A stretch of 64,000 nt of DNA from Lishizhenia tianjinensis. Lineage in GTDB: Bacteria; Bacteroidota; Bacteroidia; Flavobacteriales_D; Crocinitomicaceae. The stretch spans positions 514,537 to 578,536 of the forward strand of contig NZ_FPAS01000002.1 of the NCBI RefSeq assembly GCF_900116425.1. The letters are read 5' to 3'. The position numbers were made by a program, and so were the translations under genes. The notes beneath the pieces were generated by a model. That model searched no databases. It was not told the origin of the DNA and saw only the letters and a list, made by a program, of their open reading frames with translations. This document shows positions 44,469-53,314 of the stretch, in pieces (positions within the stretch are counted from its first letter, which is position 1; every line of letters begins with the position of its first letter).

Positions 44469-44634
44469 TGGATTTTAGGGTATTGCTAATTTTTCTTCGA
44501 TTATTTTTAGTGTTTTTCAATTTGGTTGACGTAAAATTCATCCCTCATCTAGTATAGTGGATGTAGGTGTATCGCCATGGGGAGTTAAAATGTTGATAGT
44601 GTTTATATGTCTAAAAATACTAAAATGAATAGTG

Positions 44635-45450
44635 CTATGAAATGATTTCCATGCAAATCACCTTGGAATCTACATTGAGAACTTGTGTTTGGTTGGGGAG
44701 TTGAACCAAAGAATTTTCCCAGTGGCAATGACCGCAACAAACTTGAGTAGGAGGTAGCTGCTCTAAGTGTTTTCTTATTGTTTCATTTCCAATTTCAGTT
44801 AGGAGCGGAAAATCAGGTGTTTCATGAAGTAGTATGAAATCCAAATCTTGTTTAGATAGATGGGTTAAGCTTTTTAAGAAGTCAGTTTCATCTACCCTGT
44901 TTATTTTATCGGGCCTACCTATAATGCCGCTTATTCCTCCAAATTTTAAACCGTCTATTTTTACGTTTGTTTTATGGAGTAAATGAATGTTCTCTTGCGC
45001 TTCAAATTGTGCTTTTTCTTTTTCGTTACCAAAAGTATCGTGGTTGCCAGCCACACCTACAACCCAGTTGAAATGTGCATTAAATTCACTCCAAACTTTT
45101 CTTACATCACCACTAGATCCACGTTTAATAAGTGAGGTATACATATCTCCGCATAAGACTACACCTATTTTTTTACAGTGACTGAATTCTATTTCTAAAA
45201 GTGTTTTTAAAAAGGAAGGAAGTTTTTCTCCGAGTAAAAATTGTTTTCCGTTTACTTCTGTAATTCCTTGTAAATCTGAGGTAATGATTAATAAATCTAT
45301 GTCTGCTTTCGATTCTTTATAAGTAGCCTTGTAAATGGGAAGAGATCGATGAAAGATTTCTGGAGCATTATTTTGACCAACAGTTTTTGAGCCTACTTCT
45401 AAATAAGGATAGGTTTCAATAATATGTGTAGGGTCAAGTTTAATTTTCAT
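44635..45450 (-). CDS. Calcineurin-like metallophosphoesterase
   Basis: 271 aa, no signal peptide. Metal-site motifs in order: SDLQG (near 60), VLCGDMYT, VAGNHDTFG, LLHETPD and CCGHCHWEN. Substrate class (nucleotide, nucleic acid or protein phosphate) cannot be told. A -7 box TAGATTTG (45478-45485 minus) overlaps the stop of the upstream gene. Confidence 0.82.
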   Translation of the reverse strand: MKIKLDPTHIIETYPYLEVGSKTVGQNNAPEIFHRSLPIYKATYKESKADIDLLIITSDLQGITEVNGKQFLLGEKLPSFLKTLLEIEFSHCKKIGVVLCGDMYTSLIKRGSSGDVRKVWSEFNAHFNWVVGVAGNHDTFGNEKEKAQFEAQENIHLLHKTNVKIDGLKFGGISGIIGRPDKINRVDETDFLKSLTHLSKQDLDFILLHETPDFPLLTEIGNETIRKHLEQLPPTQVCCGHCHWENSLVQLPNQTQVLNVDSKVICMEIIS

Positions 45451-45482
45451 AGTACAAGAGTGGTTCTTTTATCCCTACAAAT

Positions 45483-45890
45483 CTAGCTGTATTCTTCTAA
45501 AGTGTCGTAAGGAATTCCATCTTTCGCACCACTTTTTAGAATGCCAAAGTCTGTGTCAAAAGAAATTTGACAGTCTGCGGGTTGGGTTTTTAAAAGGATG
45601 GCCTCAAGGGTACCTAACACGGGTAAAAGGGCTTCTCTATCTTTTTTAAAACCACCGTAGGCAGGACCGCTGCCTGCGCAGTATGCGGTGAAAATCAACC
45701 CTGTTTCTGTATCGATAAGCGTGTAATCAAAACCCTCGAAACGAACGTAGTCGGGTTTCCCAAAAATGGTCCATAACCGAGAGAGAAATCCTCCTATCAA
45801 AGCTTGAGGTTCTGCTATACTACTTTCTGCAATGAATGTGGTTCCATTGGCTAATATAGCTTCTGCTCGTTTAAAACGTGTTTGTAACAT
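45483..45890 (-). CDS. Hypothetical protein, 135 aa
   Basis: Soluble, no signal peptide. Features: FKRAEAILANGTTFIAE, a Gly-rich GAGSGPAYGG-like segment (YCAGSGPAYGGFKKD) and DTDFGILKSGAKDGIPYDTL. I do not recognise the family. It ends 32 nt before the metallophosphoesterase start, and begins 19 nt after the outer-membrane protein's stop, so it may share a transcript with either. Confidence 0.5.
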   Translation of the reverse strand: MLQTRFKRAEAILANGTTFIAESSIAEPQALIGGFLSRLWTIFGKPDYVRFEGFDYTLIDTETGLIFTAYCAGSGPAYGGFKKDREALLPVLGTLEAILLKTQPADCQISFDTDFGILKSGAKDGIPYDTLEEYS

Positions 45891-45909
45891 TTATTTTTAT
45901 TTAAGTGGT

Positions 45910-46626
45910 TTACAACCTTATTCCCATAGCTAATCCCAAAGAAATAGGGTTTCTATTGATGATTGCATTTTTTGAAACACCTAAAATAGCGCATTGGATG
46001 TTGGGTTGAACGTATAGAGTGAATTTTTCTTTTTGAAGTAAATCATAGCCAACTCCAATGTTGGTTGATAAATTAAGTCTTCTAAAATCTGTTGAGTTAT
46101 CGATTTTTGTGTTTCTTTCTGAGGGTTTTTCCGTGTAATAGTAAATACTTGTTCTCGTATTAAACAAGTTCACAATTCCACTGAGCCCAACAAGACCATA
46201 AAATCTATCATTGAAAAGGTGTCTGTAAAATACAGGGATTTCTAGGTTGTGATGATTGTATTTATACTTAGCATGACTGGGTTGAGAAGGGTCGAATATC
46301 GATTGACCTGTGGTAGGGTCTATATTAAAAACGAGGGCTTTTTTTTTGCTTTGCTCACCGTTGTTCTGATAGCCCATTCCAAAACCTAAAAAGGCGTTTT
46401 CTTTCAGTTGGTATTCTACAAATACAGAGGCGCTAATAGAAGGTTTCCAAGTTTCAAAGTTTTGGATTACTTGTTTTACACCGTCATCCCCATTCATACT
46501 GCTGCTAACAATACCTAAACAATAATTCGGGAATAGGTTAAGACCTAATTTAAATTTTTGATTTTGAGCGAAGGATGTGAATCCAATTGCGAAAGTAAAA
46601 AGGAGTAAGATGGTTGTGTTTTTCAT
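45910..46626 (-). CDS. Outer-membrane beta-barrel protein (PorT/OMP_b-brl-like)
   Basis: 238 aa from ATG 46626 (MKNTTILLLFTFAIGFTSFAQ, signal peptide); ATG 46629 is one codon earlier. Alternating beta-strands (FKLGLNLFPNY, LGFGMGYQNN, LEIPVFYRHLF, FYGLVGLSGIVN, LSTNIGVGYDLL, SLGLAMGIRL) suit an eight-strand barrel, with no enzymatic motifs. A -7 box TAATTTTG (46673-46680 minus) is 46 nt upstream. Confidence 0.78.
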   Translation of the reverse strand: MKNTTILLLFTFAIGFTSFAQNQKFKLGLNLFPNYCLGIVSSSMNGDDGVKQVIQNFETWKPSISASVFVEYQLKENAFLGFGMGYQNNGEQSKKKALVFNIDPTTGQSIFDPSQPSHAKYKYNHHNLEIPVFYRHLFNDRFYGLVGLSGIVNLFNTRTSIYYYTEKPSERNTKIDNSTDFRRLNLSTNIGVGYDLLQKEKFTLYVQPNIQCAILGVSKNAIINRNPISLGLAMGIRL

Positions 46627-46784
46627 CATGGGTGATATTAAATGCTGTTGTAGAATAAATGTCTTTCATTACCAAAATTACTAAGGATTCTTTTTATTGA
46701 CTTGCGATGTGGTTCTTAATTTAGGGTTCTCTGAACGGTTCATTATCTATGAAATTATTCTGGTTTAAAGACTTTATTCGACCC

Positions 46785-47177
46785 TTACAACGCGACCTGG
46801 AAATCGATATCGAGCGTGTCGTCTTCTATGAGTAAATCACCATTGAAATAAATATCCTTAACATTTTGATAGTTTGAATCTTGAATTTAAACGTGAACCA
46901 TACTTGGTTTTGGATAACTCAATTTGCCCTCATACCAATATACATGTAGTAAATACGTGCCATCAATTAAAGTGTCTAGACTAGCGCTTGGGCCATAAAC
47001 TCTAACATTGTATCCACTTAGGGGTAGACCTGTAGTTGAATCAGTTATGATGCCCTGGAAGTAAGCATTATGATGTGTTGTAGTTATATTATTACCTGGA
47101 TTTTCATTAATAGGATCATCTTTTTGACAGGCATATAATACAAAAAGTATAAGTAGTGTGATTAGAAGTTTGTACAT
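46785..47177 (-). pseudogene. Lipoprotein with CarboxypepD-like fold, interrupted by an in-frame TAA
   Basis: The reading frame from ATG 47177 gives a lipoprotein (lipobox LYAC, Cys17; then YFQGIITDSTTGLPLSGYNVRVYG, a carboxypeptidase-regulatory-like start) and stops with TAA at 46887-46889 after 96 codons. The same frame continues for 33 codons with protein-like composition (QNVKDIYFNGDLLIEDDT) and stops at 46785. A single base (AAA to TAA) would explain it. Either a recent nonsense mutation, a sequencing error, or a genuine short gene followed by chance open frame; I favour the first two. Confidence 0.5.
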
Positions 47178-47286
47178 GACTTTTTTTATGTAGTATACCT
47201 AAAGGTTAAAATGAAAAAGTAATTTATATTCAAACTGGAATTAGCCTGCTTTATTGTATTACTCCGAATTAATTTTTAGTTTTCAT

Positions 47287-47294
47287 TAAGTTTG
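47287..47294 (+). promoter_or_regulatory. -7 box abutting mnmD start
   Basis: TAAGTTTG, a full TAnnTTTG match, ends 5 nt before ATG 47300. No -33 at a proper distance. Confidence 0.5.
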
Positions 47295-47299
47295 CCCTC

Positions 47300-47968
47300 A
47301 TGAAACGAGAGATCATAGTTACGGGAGATGGTTCTAAAACCATACACTTACCAGAGTTGAACGAGAATTATCATTCTCACCACGGAGCTTTGCAAGAGGC
47401 CATGCATGTGTTTATTCAACATGGTTTGGAGTTTAAGAAGGAAGCAAGAAAGCTGCGTATTCTTGAAATAGGGTTTGGTACCGGACTCAATGCTTTGATA
47501 ACGCTTGATTATGCTCGTAAACATGATTTAAAGGTGGAATATCACGGTTTAGAAGCCTATCCTGTGAGTCAAGAAGAATTGGAAGCGATGGACTACGTTT
47601 CTATGCCTGCTTTAAAAGAGTTGAAAGAAGATTACACTCAAATTCATGCTACGCCCTGGAACATTTTGGAAGAAATCAATCCGAATTTTGCCTTGCAGAA
47701 AATAGAGCAGAAGTTAGAAGATTATTTACCTGAAGAAGAAAGTATAGACCTAGTTTATTTTGATGCTTTTGGTCCGCGCGTGCAGGAAGAAATGTGGAGT
47801 GTAGCTGTATTTGAAAAGTTGTTTAAAGGAATGACGAGTGGTGGCGCATTGGTTACTTATTGTGCGAAAGGTCAGGTAAAACGCAACATGAAGGCAGCTG
47901 GTTTTACAATAGAGGCTTTGCCTGGACCTCCAGGTAAGCGTGAAATGACGAGAGCTGTAAAGCCTTAA
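47300..47968 (+). CDS. mnmD: tRNA (mnm5s2U34) methyltransferase MnmD
   Basis: 222 aa, stand-alone MnmD without the MnmC oxidoreductase half. SAM motif ILEIGFGTGLNALITL (about 55-70), DLVYFDAFGPRVQEEMW (acidic post-II motif), GGALVTYCAKGQVKR and PGPPGKREMTRA at the end, all of the DUF752/Methyltransf_30 type. Methylates 5-aminomethyl-2-thiouridine at the tRNA wobble base. Its last 4 nt overlap the convergent batE. Confidence 0.88.
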   Translation: MKREIIVTGDGSKTIHLPELNENYHSHHGALQEAMHVFIQHGLEFKKEARKLRILEIGFGTGLNALITLDYARKHDLKVEYHGLEAYPVSQEELEAMDYVSMPALKELKEDYTQIHATPWNILEEINPNFALQKIEQKLEDYLPEEESIDLVYFDAFGPRVQEEMWSVAVFEKLFKGMTSGGALVTYCAKGQVKRNMKAAGFTIEALPGPPGKREMTRAVKP

Positions 47969-48687
47969 TAACTCAATACATCTTTTTGAGCCACCCAAAT
48001 TCGTTCTCCTGTTTTTAATTGAATTTGGAGAAAATCATCTTGTTGTTGATTTACCTTATAGCGTTGGTTGAGTTCTAACTTAACTTCTGTTGGATTTTTT
48101 CCGGGTGAAATAAAGGTTGCTATGTCTGTTTTGGGTAAATAAGCAAACTCTGTGGCAACAAAATGCTCGTAACTAAATTTGGCTGCCAGGGTAGAGGTGG
48201 CAAGGAAAACAAAGGTGATGACAATTCCGAATTGTCCTATTTTCTTGCGACTTCTTTGATGAGGTTGCAAAGTTATAAAAATGCTAAGTCCTAATAATAG
48301 CGCAAAAAACAAACTTAAATAACTCCAAGTATTGGAAGAGAATTTAAATACAAAACGACCTATCCAAGAGTAAGGATGTTGCCAATAACTTCCCTCATTC
48401 ATTTCAGAAAACAAGTGAGATGCATTGTAGATGGCATCTGTATTATTGGGATCGTATTTTAAAGTTTTCTCAAAGTAATACAAGGCTTTTTCAGGTTGTT
48501 TCAACATGAGATGAGATAAACCTAAGTTGTATAAATTGGCGCTGTTTTGCGTGCTGTCCCAATCTTGTTGAAAGGCAGAAATGGCTTTTTTGTATTGCTT
48601 GTCTTGATAAAATGCTACACCTTTTTCAAAGTTGGCTTGAGCAAGTGTAATCATAAGGGTAAAGCAAAGAAGTAGAAGTTGACGCAT
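47965..48687 (-). CDS. batE: BatE-like TPR / SH3 membrane protein
   Basis: 240 aa. Signal peptide, two to three TPRs (FEKGVAFYQDKQYKKAISAF, ANLYNLGLSHLMLKQPEKALYYFEKTL), two membrane helices (about 112-132, 147-165) and a C-terminal SH3-like piece (YKVNQQQDDFLQIQLKTGERIWV). Last gene of the bat operon; start shares a base with the batD stop (TAATG). Confidence 0.8.
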   Translation of the reverse strand: MRQLLLLCFTLMITLAQANFEKGVAFYQDKQYKKAISAFQQDWDSTQNSANLYNLGLSHLMLKQPEKALYYFEKTLKYDPNNTDAIYNASHLFSEMNEGSYWQHPYSWIGRFVFKFSSNTWSYLSLFFALLLGLSIFITLQPHQRSRKKIGQFGIVITFVFLATSTLAAKFSYEHFVATEFAYLPKTDIATFISPGKNPTEVKLELNQRYKVNQQQDDFLQIQLKTGERIWVAQKDVLSY

Positions 48688-50396
48688 TACAGAACTTCGT
48701 TTAATTCGTTAACAATTTGGGCTGTAGCATTCAACAACATTTCTTGATTTTCCCTATCAATGTACAAGCTGTATTTGGCTTCATCACATTGGTCAAAAAT
48801 GGACTTAATACCTTGTTTTTGCGTTGCATTGATGTTTAGCTCATCGATGTAGGCACGCGTCACTTGCGCAGTGTCTATATTGTGTTTGTTAGCAATAAAG
48901 AGCTTCAAAGCGTGGGCTATTTCTATGTAGAATTCTTCTTGTTTGTTGGCTGCTAAAGCAGCTTTTGCTTTGCCCAATTCATCAACGGCTAGTTTTTTTG
49001 CTTGTTTCTTTTTCTGATTTAAGGCAATGCTTTCTTCGTTTTCATTTCTGTATTTTACTAAGAAACCGAAGACAAAAGCAAGAGAGATAGGGGCACCTAC
49101 TCCTGTCCAAAATAAACCAGAATTGTAGAAGTCATTTTCTTTCTCATCACTTCTTACATCTACTAAAATAGTACGTAAAGGTTCTTCTGCTTTTTCTTGT
49201 TTTTTCTCTTTGGTATCAGGCAGAGCTATACTTTCACCCTTGGCTTTTAATTTTACTTGTTCTCCACTTACTTCTATATATTTTTCTACTTCAGGGTCGA
49301 AATAAGAAATGGTAACACCGTCTAGTTTAAAGCTCTTTCCTTGTAAGATTTGCACGTTGTAAACGAAGGTTTTACTTCCTTCTGCACCGCGGGTATTAAA
49401 AAAGATGGAGTCGTGAATCTCTGGGTCTCCGTAAAGAGTTAATCCTTTGGGTAATTGGAGTTGAGGCGTTTCTATATTGTGTAAGTTACCTGCTCCTGAA
49501 ATGCGTACTTTGTATTCAAATACATCACCAACTTTAAAGCTTTTTCCTTCACTCGTACAACTCACTTTGTATTGGCCTACAGCTCCAATAAAATTCTTAG
49601 GTGCACCGTTTGGAAGAGGTTTGATTAGAACTTCAGAACGGTTGGAAGTAATAATGCTTCTTTGAGGGCGGTTGGAATTATTAAGCCTGTAATTGAAAGC
49701 AATTCTAAACGGTTCTAAATCGTAGTGACCAGATTGTTCTGGAAAGAGTAATACTTTACCACCAGAAATGACTTCTACCTTCTTATTGTTTACCACTTCA
49801 TCAGCACGTTGAAAACTTCCTGGAGCTTGCAAGAAATGTTCTTCTGCCGGACCTTCAAAAACAAAACTCTGATAGTCCAATAGGGTGAATAATTCTTGTT
49901 GAGCGTATAATTTAGCGGATAAAATCAAAGGTTGACCTTCGTATAATTCTTTGGCGGATTGTTGAATAATACCAAAGAAATTTTGATCCATATTGTCCGC
50001 CGGATTTTCACTGGTTAGATTCACAGGTTCAACTACTTCTATGATAATTGTGTTAGAGCTTATTTCCCCATTTTTGGTTTGAATTTTTACAGGACCTATC
50101 TTATATTTTCCCTTTTCCTTGATAACGAAAGTGGATGTTTCCATGTAGAGCAATACAGCTTGACGCGTATTCATATCTACATAAGATTGTTGTGAAGTAG
50201 AAGTACCACCAGCATCTATAAATTCATCGGGAAAGTCGTAGTCAAAGTCTCTCGAGGCGTTACTTTCTATGGCCACGCGGAAAGGTTCATTTTCTTCTAC
50301 CTTAAGCGCTGATGTTTTGATCTTTACATAAGCAGATTGTGCCAGTGTAAAACTAGCAATGAACAAAAGACAATATGTAAGGACGTGTTTTACCAT
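48687..50396 (-). CDS. batD: BatD-family protein
   Basis: 569 aa. Signal peptide; several beta-sandwich modules (KIKTSALKVEENEPFRV, YEYKVRISGAGNLHNIETPQL); one membrane helix at about 430-452; and a cytoplasmic tail with a helical domain (AKAALAANKQEEFYIEIAHALKLFI). Matches the BatD/oxygen-tolerance family. The start overlaps the batC end by 7 nt. Confidence 0.87.
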   Translation of the reverse strand: MVKHVLTYCLLFIASFTLAQSAYVKIKTSALKVEENEPFRVAIESNASRDFDYDFPDEFIDAGGTSTSQQSYVDMNTRQAVLLYMETSTFVIKEKGKYKIGPVKIQTKNGEISSNTIIIEVVEPVNLTSENPADNMDQNFFGIIQQSAKELYEGQPLILSAKLYAQQELFTLLDYQSFVFEGPAEEHFLQAPGSFQRADEVVNNKKVEVISGGKVLLFPEQSGHYDLEPFRIAFNYRLNNSNRPQRSIITSNRSEVLIKPLPNGAPKNFIGAVGQYKVSCTSEGKSFKVGDVFEYKVRISGAGNLHNIETPQLQLPKGLTLYGDPEIHDSIFFNTRGAEGSKTFVYNVQILQGKSFKLDGVTISYFDPEVEKYIEVSGEQVKLKAKGESIALPDTKEKKQEKAEEPLRTILVDVRSDEKENDFYNSGLFWTGVGAPISLAFVFGFLVKYRNENEESIALNQKKKQAKKLAVDELGKAKAALAANKQEEFYIEIAHALKLFIANKHNIDTAQVTRAYIDELNINATQKQGIKSIFDQCDEAKYSLYIDRENQEMLLNATAQIVNELNEVL

Positions 50397-51163
50397 CGTT
50401 TACCGGATTTTACTTGTTCTTCTTTACCTCCAGAACCCAAACCGCGTAATTTACGTTTGGTGTTCATTTCTTGTTTCATCAATTCATCCAAAAGGCGCTC
50501 AGTTTTTTTACTTGAAAGTTTATCGCTCTGCTGCGGAGACGACTTGGAAGAAGAAGAGTTGTTGGAATTATTATTTTGTTGTGATTGATTCTCACTTTGT
50601 TGTTGATTTTGAGGTTGACCTTCTTGATTTTGCTTTTGTTGAGCTTGTTGATCTTGATTCTGTTGATCATCCTTCTGCTGCTCTTGTTGATCTTGATTTT
50701 GTTGTTCTTCTTGCTGCTTTTGTTGGTCTTGCTTTTCTTGTTGTTGCAACCTTCTTTTCGCTTCTGCGAGATTATAGCGTGTTTCTGAAGCTTGCGGGTT
50801 GAGACGCAAGGCATTTTTGTAATTTTCTACTGCTTCAGCATAGTTTTTATCTTGCATGTTGCAATTACCCATGTTGTGGTAAAGCGCCGCTTTGTCCTCG
50901 GGTGTTTGTGCGTCCTGTAATTGATTGTAAAAGTTTTGTTCAGCCTCTTTATATTCACCCTTTCTGTAGGCTGCTCTTGAAATTTCTTTAGATAAATCTA
51001 TATTTTCAGGAGCTTGTTGTTGTGCAGAAATGAAATGGTCGTAAGCTTCTTGATATTTTCCTGCTTCATATAATTTATTACCCTCTCTAAATTCTACACG
51101 CCATTGTTGTGCACCAGCTGTGCAGGCCAAAAATAGAAAAGTAAAGACAGCTACAAATTTCAT
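50390..51163 (-). CDS. batC: BatC-family TPR protein with long Gln-rich tail
   Basis: 257 aa from ATG 51163, 1 nt after the batB stop; a GTG three codons up would overlap that stop. Signal peptide, then three TPRs (GNKLYEAGKYQEAYDHF, YHNMGNCNMQDKNYAEAVENYKNAL), followed by a low-complexity Q/N/D/K/S tract of roughly 80 residues (about 140-225), then a basic end (KRKLRGLGSGGK). The tract in antisense gives long but meaningless frames on the plus strand. Confidence 0.85.
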   Translation of the reverse strand: MKFVAVFTFLFLACTAGAQQWRVEFREGNKLYEAGKYQEAYDHFISAQQQAPENIDLSKEISRAAYRKGEYKEAEQNFYNQLQDAQTPEDKAALYHNMGNCNMQDKNYAEAVENYKNALRLNPQASETRYNLAEAKRRLQQQEKQDQQKQQEEQQNQDQQEQQKDDQQNQDQQAQQKQNQEGQPQNQQQSENQSQQNNNSNNSSSSKSSPQQSDKLSSKKTERLLDELMKQEMNTKRKLRGLGSGGKEEQVKSGKRW

Positions 51164-51164
51164 T

Positions 51165-52313
51165 TTAATCACGCTTCAATTGTTGTTTTTCCAGTTCTTG
51201 AATTCCTAAAAACAGGAGAATCATAATCACAGCTACAAACATAAAAAACTGATAATGATTCTTTTTAATTTCTAACTCCAATTCTACGGTATTCGTTGGT
51301 TCGTTGGTGTTAAAATCTGCTAAAAGTGAATGGATATTCGGGAATTCGTCATCTGAGAGCACAAATTTCCCATCTGCTCGGTCAGAAAGGTCCTTTATCA
51401 TCCCCTTGTCTAGTTTTGAAACAACACTTTTACCGTATTGATCTTTGAAATATTGTCGGGTTCTTGCTCCGGGAATAGGGATGAGTCCTCCGTTGCTAGA
51501 TCCTAATCCTAATACTTGTAATTCTATGTTTTTTTGAGCCAGTTCTTGCAATATTTTATCTGTTCCTCCTTCATGATCTTCTCCATCGCTAATTAATACG
51601 ATAACCTTTTTGGTTTCCTTTTTGTCGGTGAAAAAATCTTTACTCAGACTTAAGGCCAGACCTATGTTTGTTCCTTGATTCGAAATCAAATCTGTATGCA
51701 ATTCCTCTGTGTACATTTTTGCGGCGCCTATGTCAGCAGTGAGTGGTAGTTGGGGATAAGCACTTCCCGCGAAAATAACCATACCGACTTTGTTGCTGCC
51801 CGACATGTTAATGTATTGATTAATGGCGTTTTTGGCAGCCGTTAATCGCGATTCTCCTCCACTCATGTCTTCTGTATTCATGGAGTTAGAAATGTCTACT
51901 GCAAAAACAATTTCAGAATCGTTTACCCTCAATTTTGCTTTTTGTGTACCAAAAGAAGGTTGCATGGCGGCAATGATTCCAAAAACCAAGGCCGTACGCA
52001 GAACAAATAGTTTAAGTAAGGTATAAGTAAGGGAAATAGGAGGGAATTGTCCGTTATTTCTAACACCTATCTGAGTTCTGATTTTGTTAGATCTTCGCAG
52101 AGTGAACCAAATAAAGGTATAAAATAAAGGGAGTGCTAAGAATAAATAACCGTAAACGGGTGTTTTGAAAACAAGGCTTTCACTACCACTAAAGGATGTG
52201 AATCCACCGAAATTTTCAACGACCCAAAATGCCAAGCCCCAAAAGAGAAGCTCAAAGCCTATCAAGGGTAAGAAGATGAGTTGAAGTCTATATGTTAATC
52301 GTTTGTTATCCAA
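51165..52313 (-). CDS. batB: BatB-family VWA-domain protein
   Basis: 382 aa. Two N-terminal helices (about 8-30, 53-70) and one at about 98-115, then a VWA domain with the MIDAS VFAVDISNSMN (DxSxS) and ISDGEDHEGG, and a C-terminal helix (FFMFVAVIMILLFLG). Anchored VWA in the inner membrane. Overlaps batA by 8 nt. Confidence 0.9.
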   Translation of the reverse strand: MDNKRLTYRLQLIFLPLIGFELLFWGLAFWVVENFGGFTSFSGSESLVFKTPVYGYLFLALPLFYTFIWFTLRRSNKIRTQIGVRNNGQFPPISLTYTLLKLFVLRTALVFGIIAAMQPSFGTQKAKLRVNDSEIVFAVDISNSMNTEDMSGGESRLTAAKNAINQYINMSGSNKVGMVIFAGSAYPQLPLTADIGAAKMYTEELHTDLISNQGTNIGLALSLSKDFFTDKKETKKVIVLISDGEDHEGGTDKILQELAQKNIELQVLGLGSSNGGLIPIPGARTRQYFKDQYGKSVVSKLDKGMIKDLSDRADGKFVLSDDEFPNIHSLLADFNTNEPTNTVELELEIKKNHYQFFMFVAVIMILLFLGIQELEKQQLKRD

Positions 52314-53313
52314 TTGCTTCGAAGAATAATTTACGTATCACCCATGCAAGAGTTATACAGATTAATCCACTTAAAATAAAAGGTAGAGGTAAGGTGGGAG
52401 GTTCTTGTTGAATGTAATTGTCAATCAACTTTCGGGTCTCCATTTGCTCTATTTTATCGTAAATTTCTATCAATGAGTTCTTATCCTTGGCTCTGAAATA
52501 TTTTCCTCCCGTGATGTCGGCAATTTTCTCTAGTGTTTTTTCATCTATGTCGCTAGAGAAAAGCTGACTGCTAAAGAAACCACCAACATTTTGGTCCCCA
52601 CCCACACCTATGGTATAAACTGTGATGTCTTTCTGTTTGGCCAATTCTGCAGCTTCAAGTGGCGATAATTCACCTCTGTTAGAGGCTCCATCGGTGAGTA
52701 GTATAATTACTTTAGATTCTAAACTATCGCTACGCAAACGGGTTACAGCTGTACCTAAACCGGTTCCTATGGCGGTTCCGTTTATTAAATATCCAGATTG
52801 AAGTTTATCTATGCACTTTTTTAAGAAGGAATGATTACGTGTTGCAGGACAAGCTGTGTAGGCTTCACCTTCGTATGCTACCAAACCTATTCTATCATTT
52901 TTTCTACCGTCTATAAAGTCTTTAGCTACAGCTTTAGCAGCTTCTAATCGGTTAGGAAGGAAGTCGGTTTGCATCATACTTCCAGAAATGTCCATGGCCA
53001 AGATAATGTCTATACCCTCGGAAAATTCGTCTTCCTGGTTTTTAGGTGCGCCCAATGGTTGGGCAAGAGCGATAATAAAAGAAGCGACGCCTAATAGAAA
53101 CAATACATGCGTACCCCAATGGAAAACTTGAGGAAGTATTCCATCTAAACGCTCGAGTTGTTGTATGTCTAAACTCGTTTTGAAATCACCTTTTTCCTTT
53201 CTACTTCTAAGAATTAAACCTAGGAAATATAAAGGAAGGAGGAGGAGTAACCACAGCCATTGCGGAGAAAGGAAATTGTAATTCCAAAAATCGATATGTA
53301 TCCAGGCCAGCAT
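52306..53313 (-). CDS. batA: BatA-family VWA-domain protein
   Basis: 335 aa. N-terminal hydrophobic helices (about 15-33 and 65-85), VWA domain with MIDAS LAMDISGSMM and LTDGASNRG, and a C-terminal helix (LPFILSGLICITLAWVI). Likely partner of BatB in a periplasm-facing complex loaded by MoxR. Starts 1 nt after the upstream gene. Confidence 0.9.
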   Translation of the reverse strand: MLAWIHIDFWNYNFLSPQWLWLLLLLPLYFLGLILRSRKEKGDFKTSLDIQQLERLDGILPQVFHWGTHVLFLLGVASFIIALAQPLGAPKNQEDEFSEGIDIILAMDISGSMMQTDFLPNRLEAAKAVAKDFIDGRKNDRIGLVAYEGEAYTACPATRNHSFLKKCIDKLQSGYLINGTAIGTGLGTAVTRLRSDSLESKVIILLTDGASNRGELSPLEAAELAKQKDITVYTIGVGGDQNVGGFFSSQLFSSDIDEKTLEKIADITGGKYFRAKDKNSLIEIYDKIEQMETRKLIDNYIQQEPPTLPLPFILSGLICITLAWVIRKLFFEAIG

Positions 53314-53314
53314 T

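Noticed and set aside
44356-44541. 61-codon minus-strand frame
   Set aside because: Lys/Asn/Ser-rich, no helix pattern; the overlapping 59-aa frame (44289-44468) has a better protein profile.
50359-50802. Long plus-strand open frames opposite batC
   Set aside because: They are the antisense of the Gln-rich tract; the resulting Leu/Val/Asp repeats have no gene-like composition.
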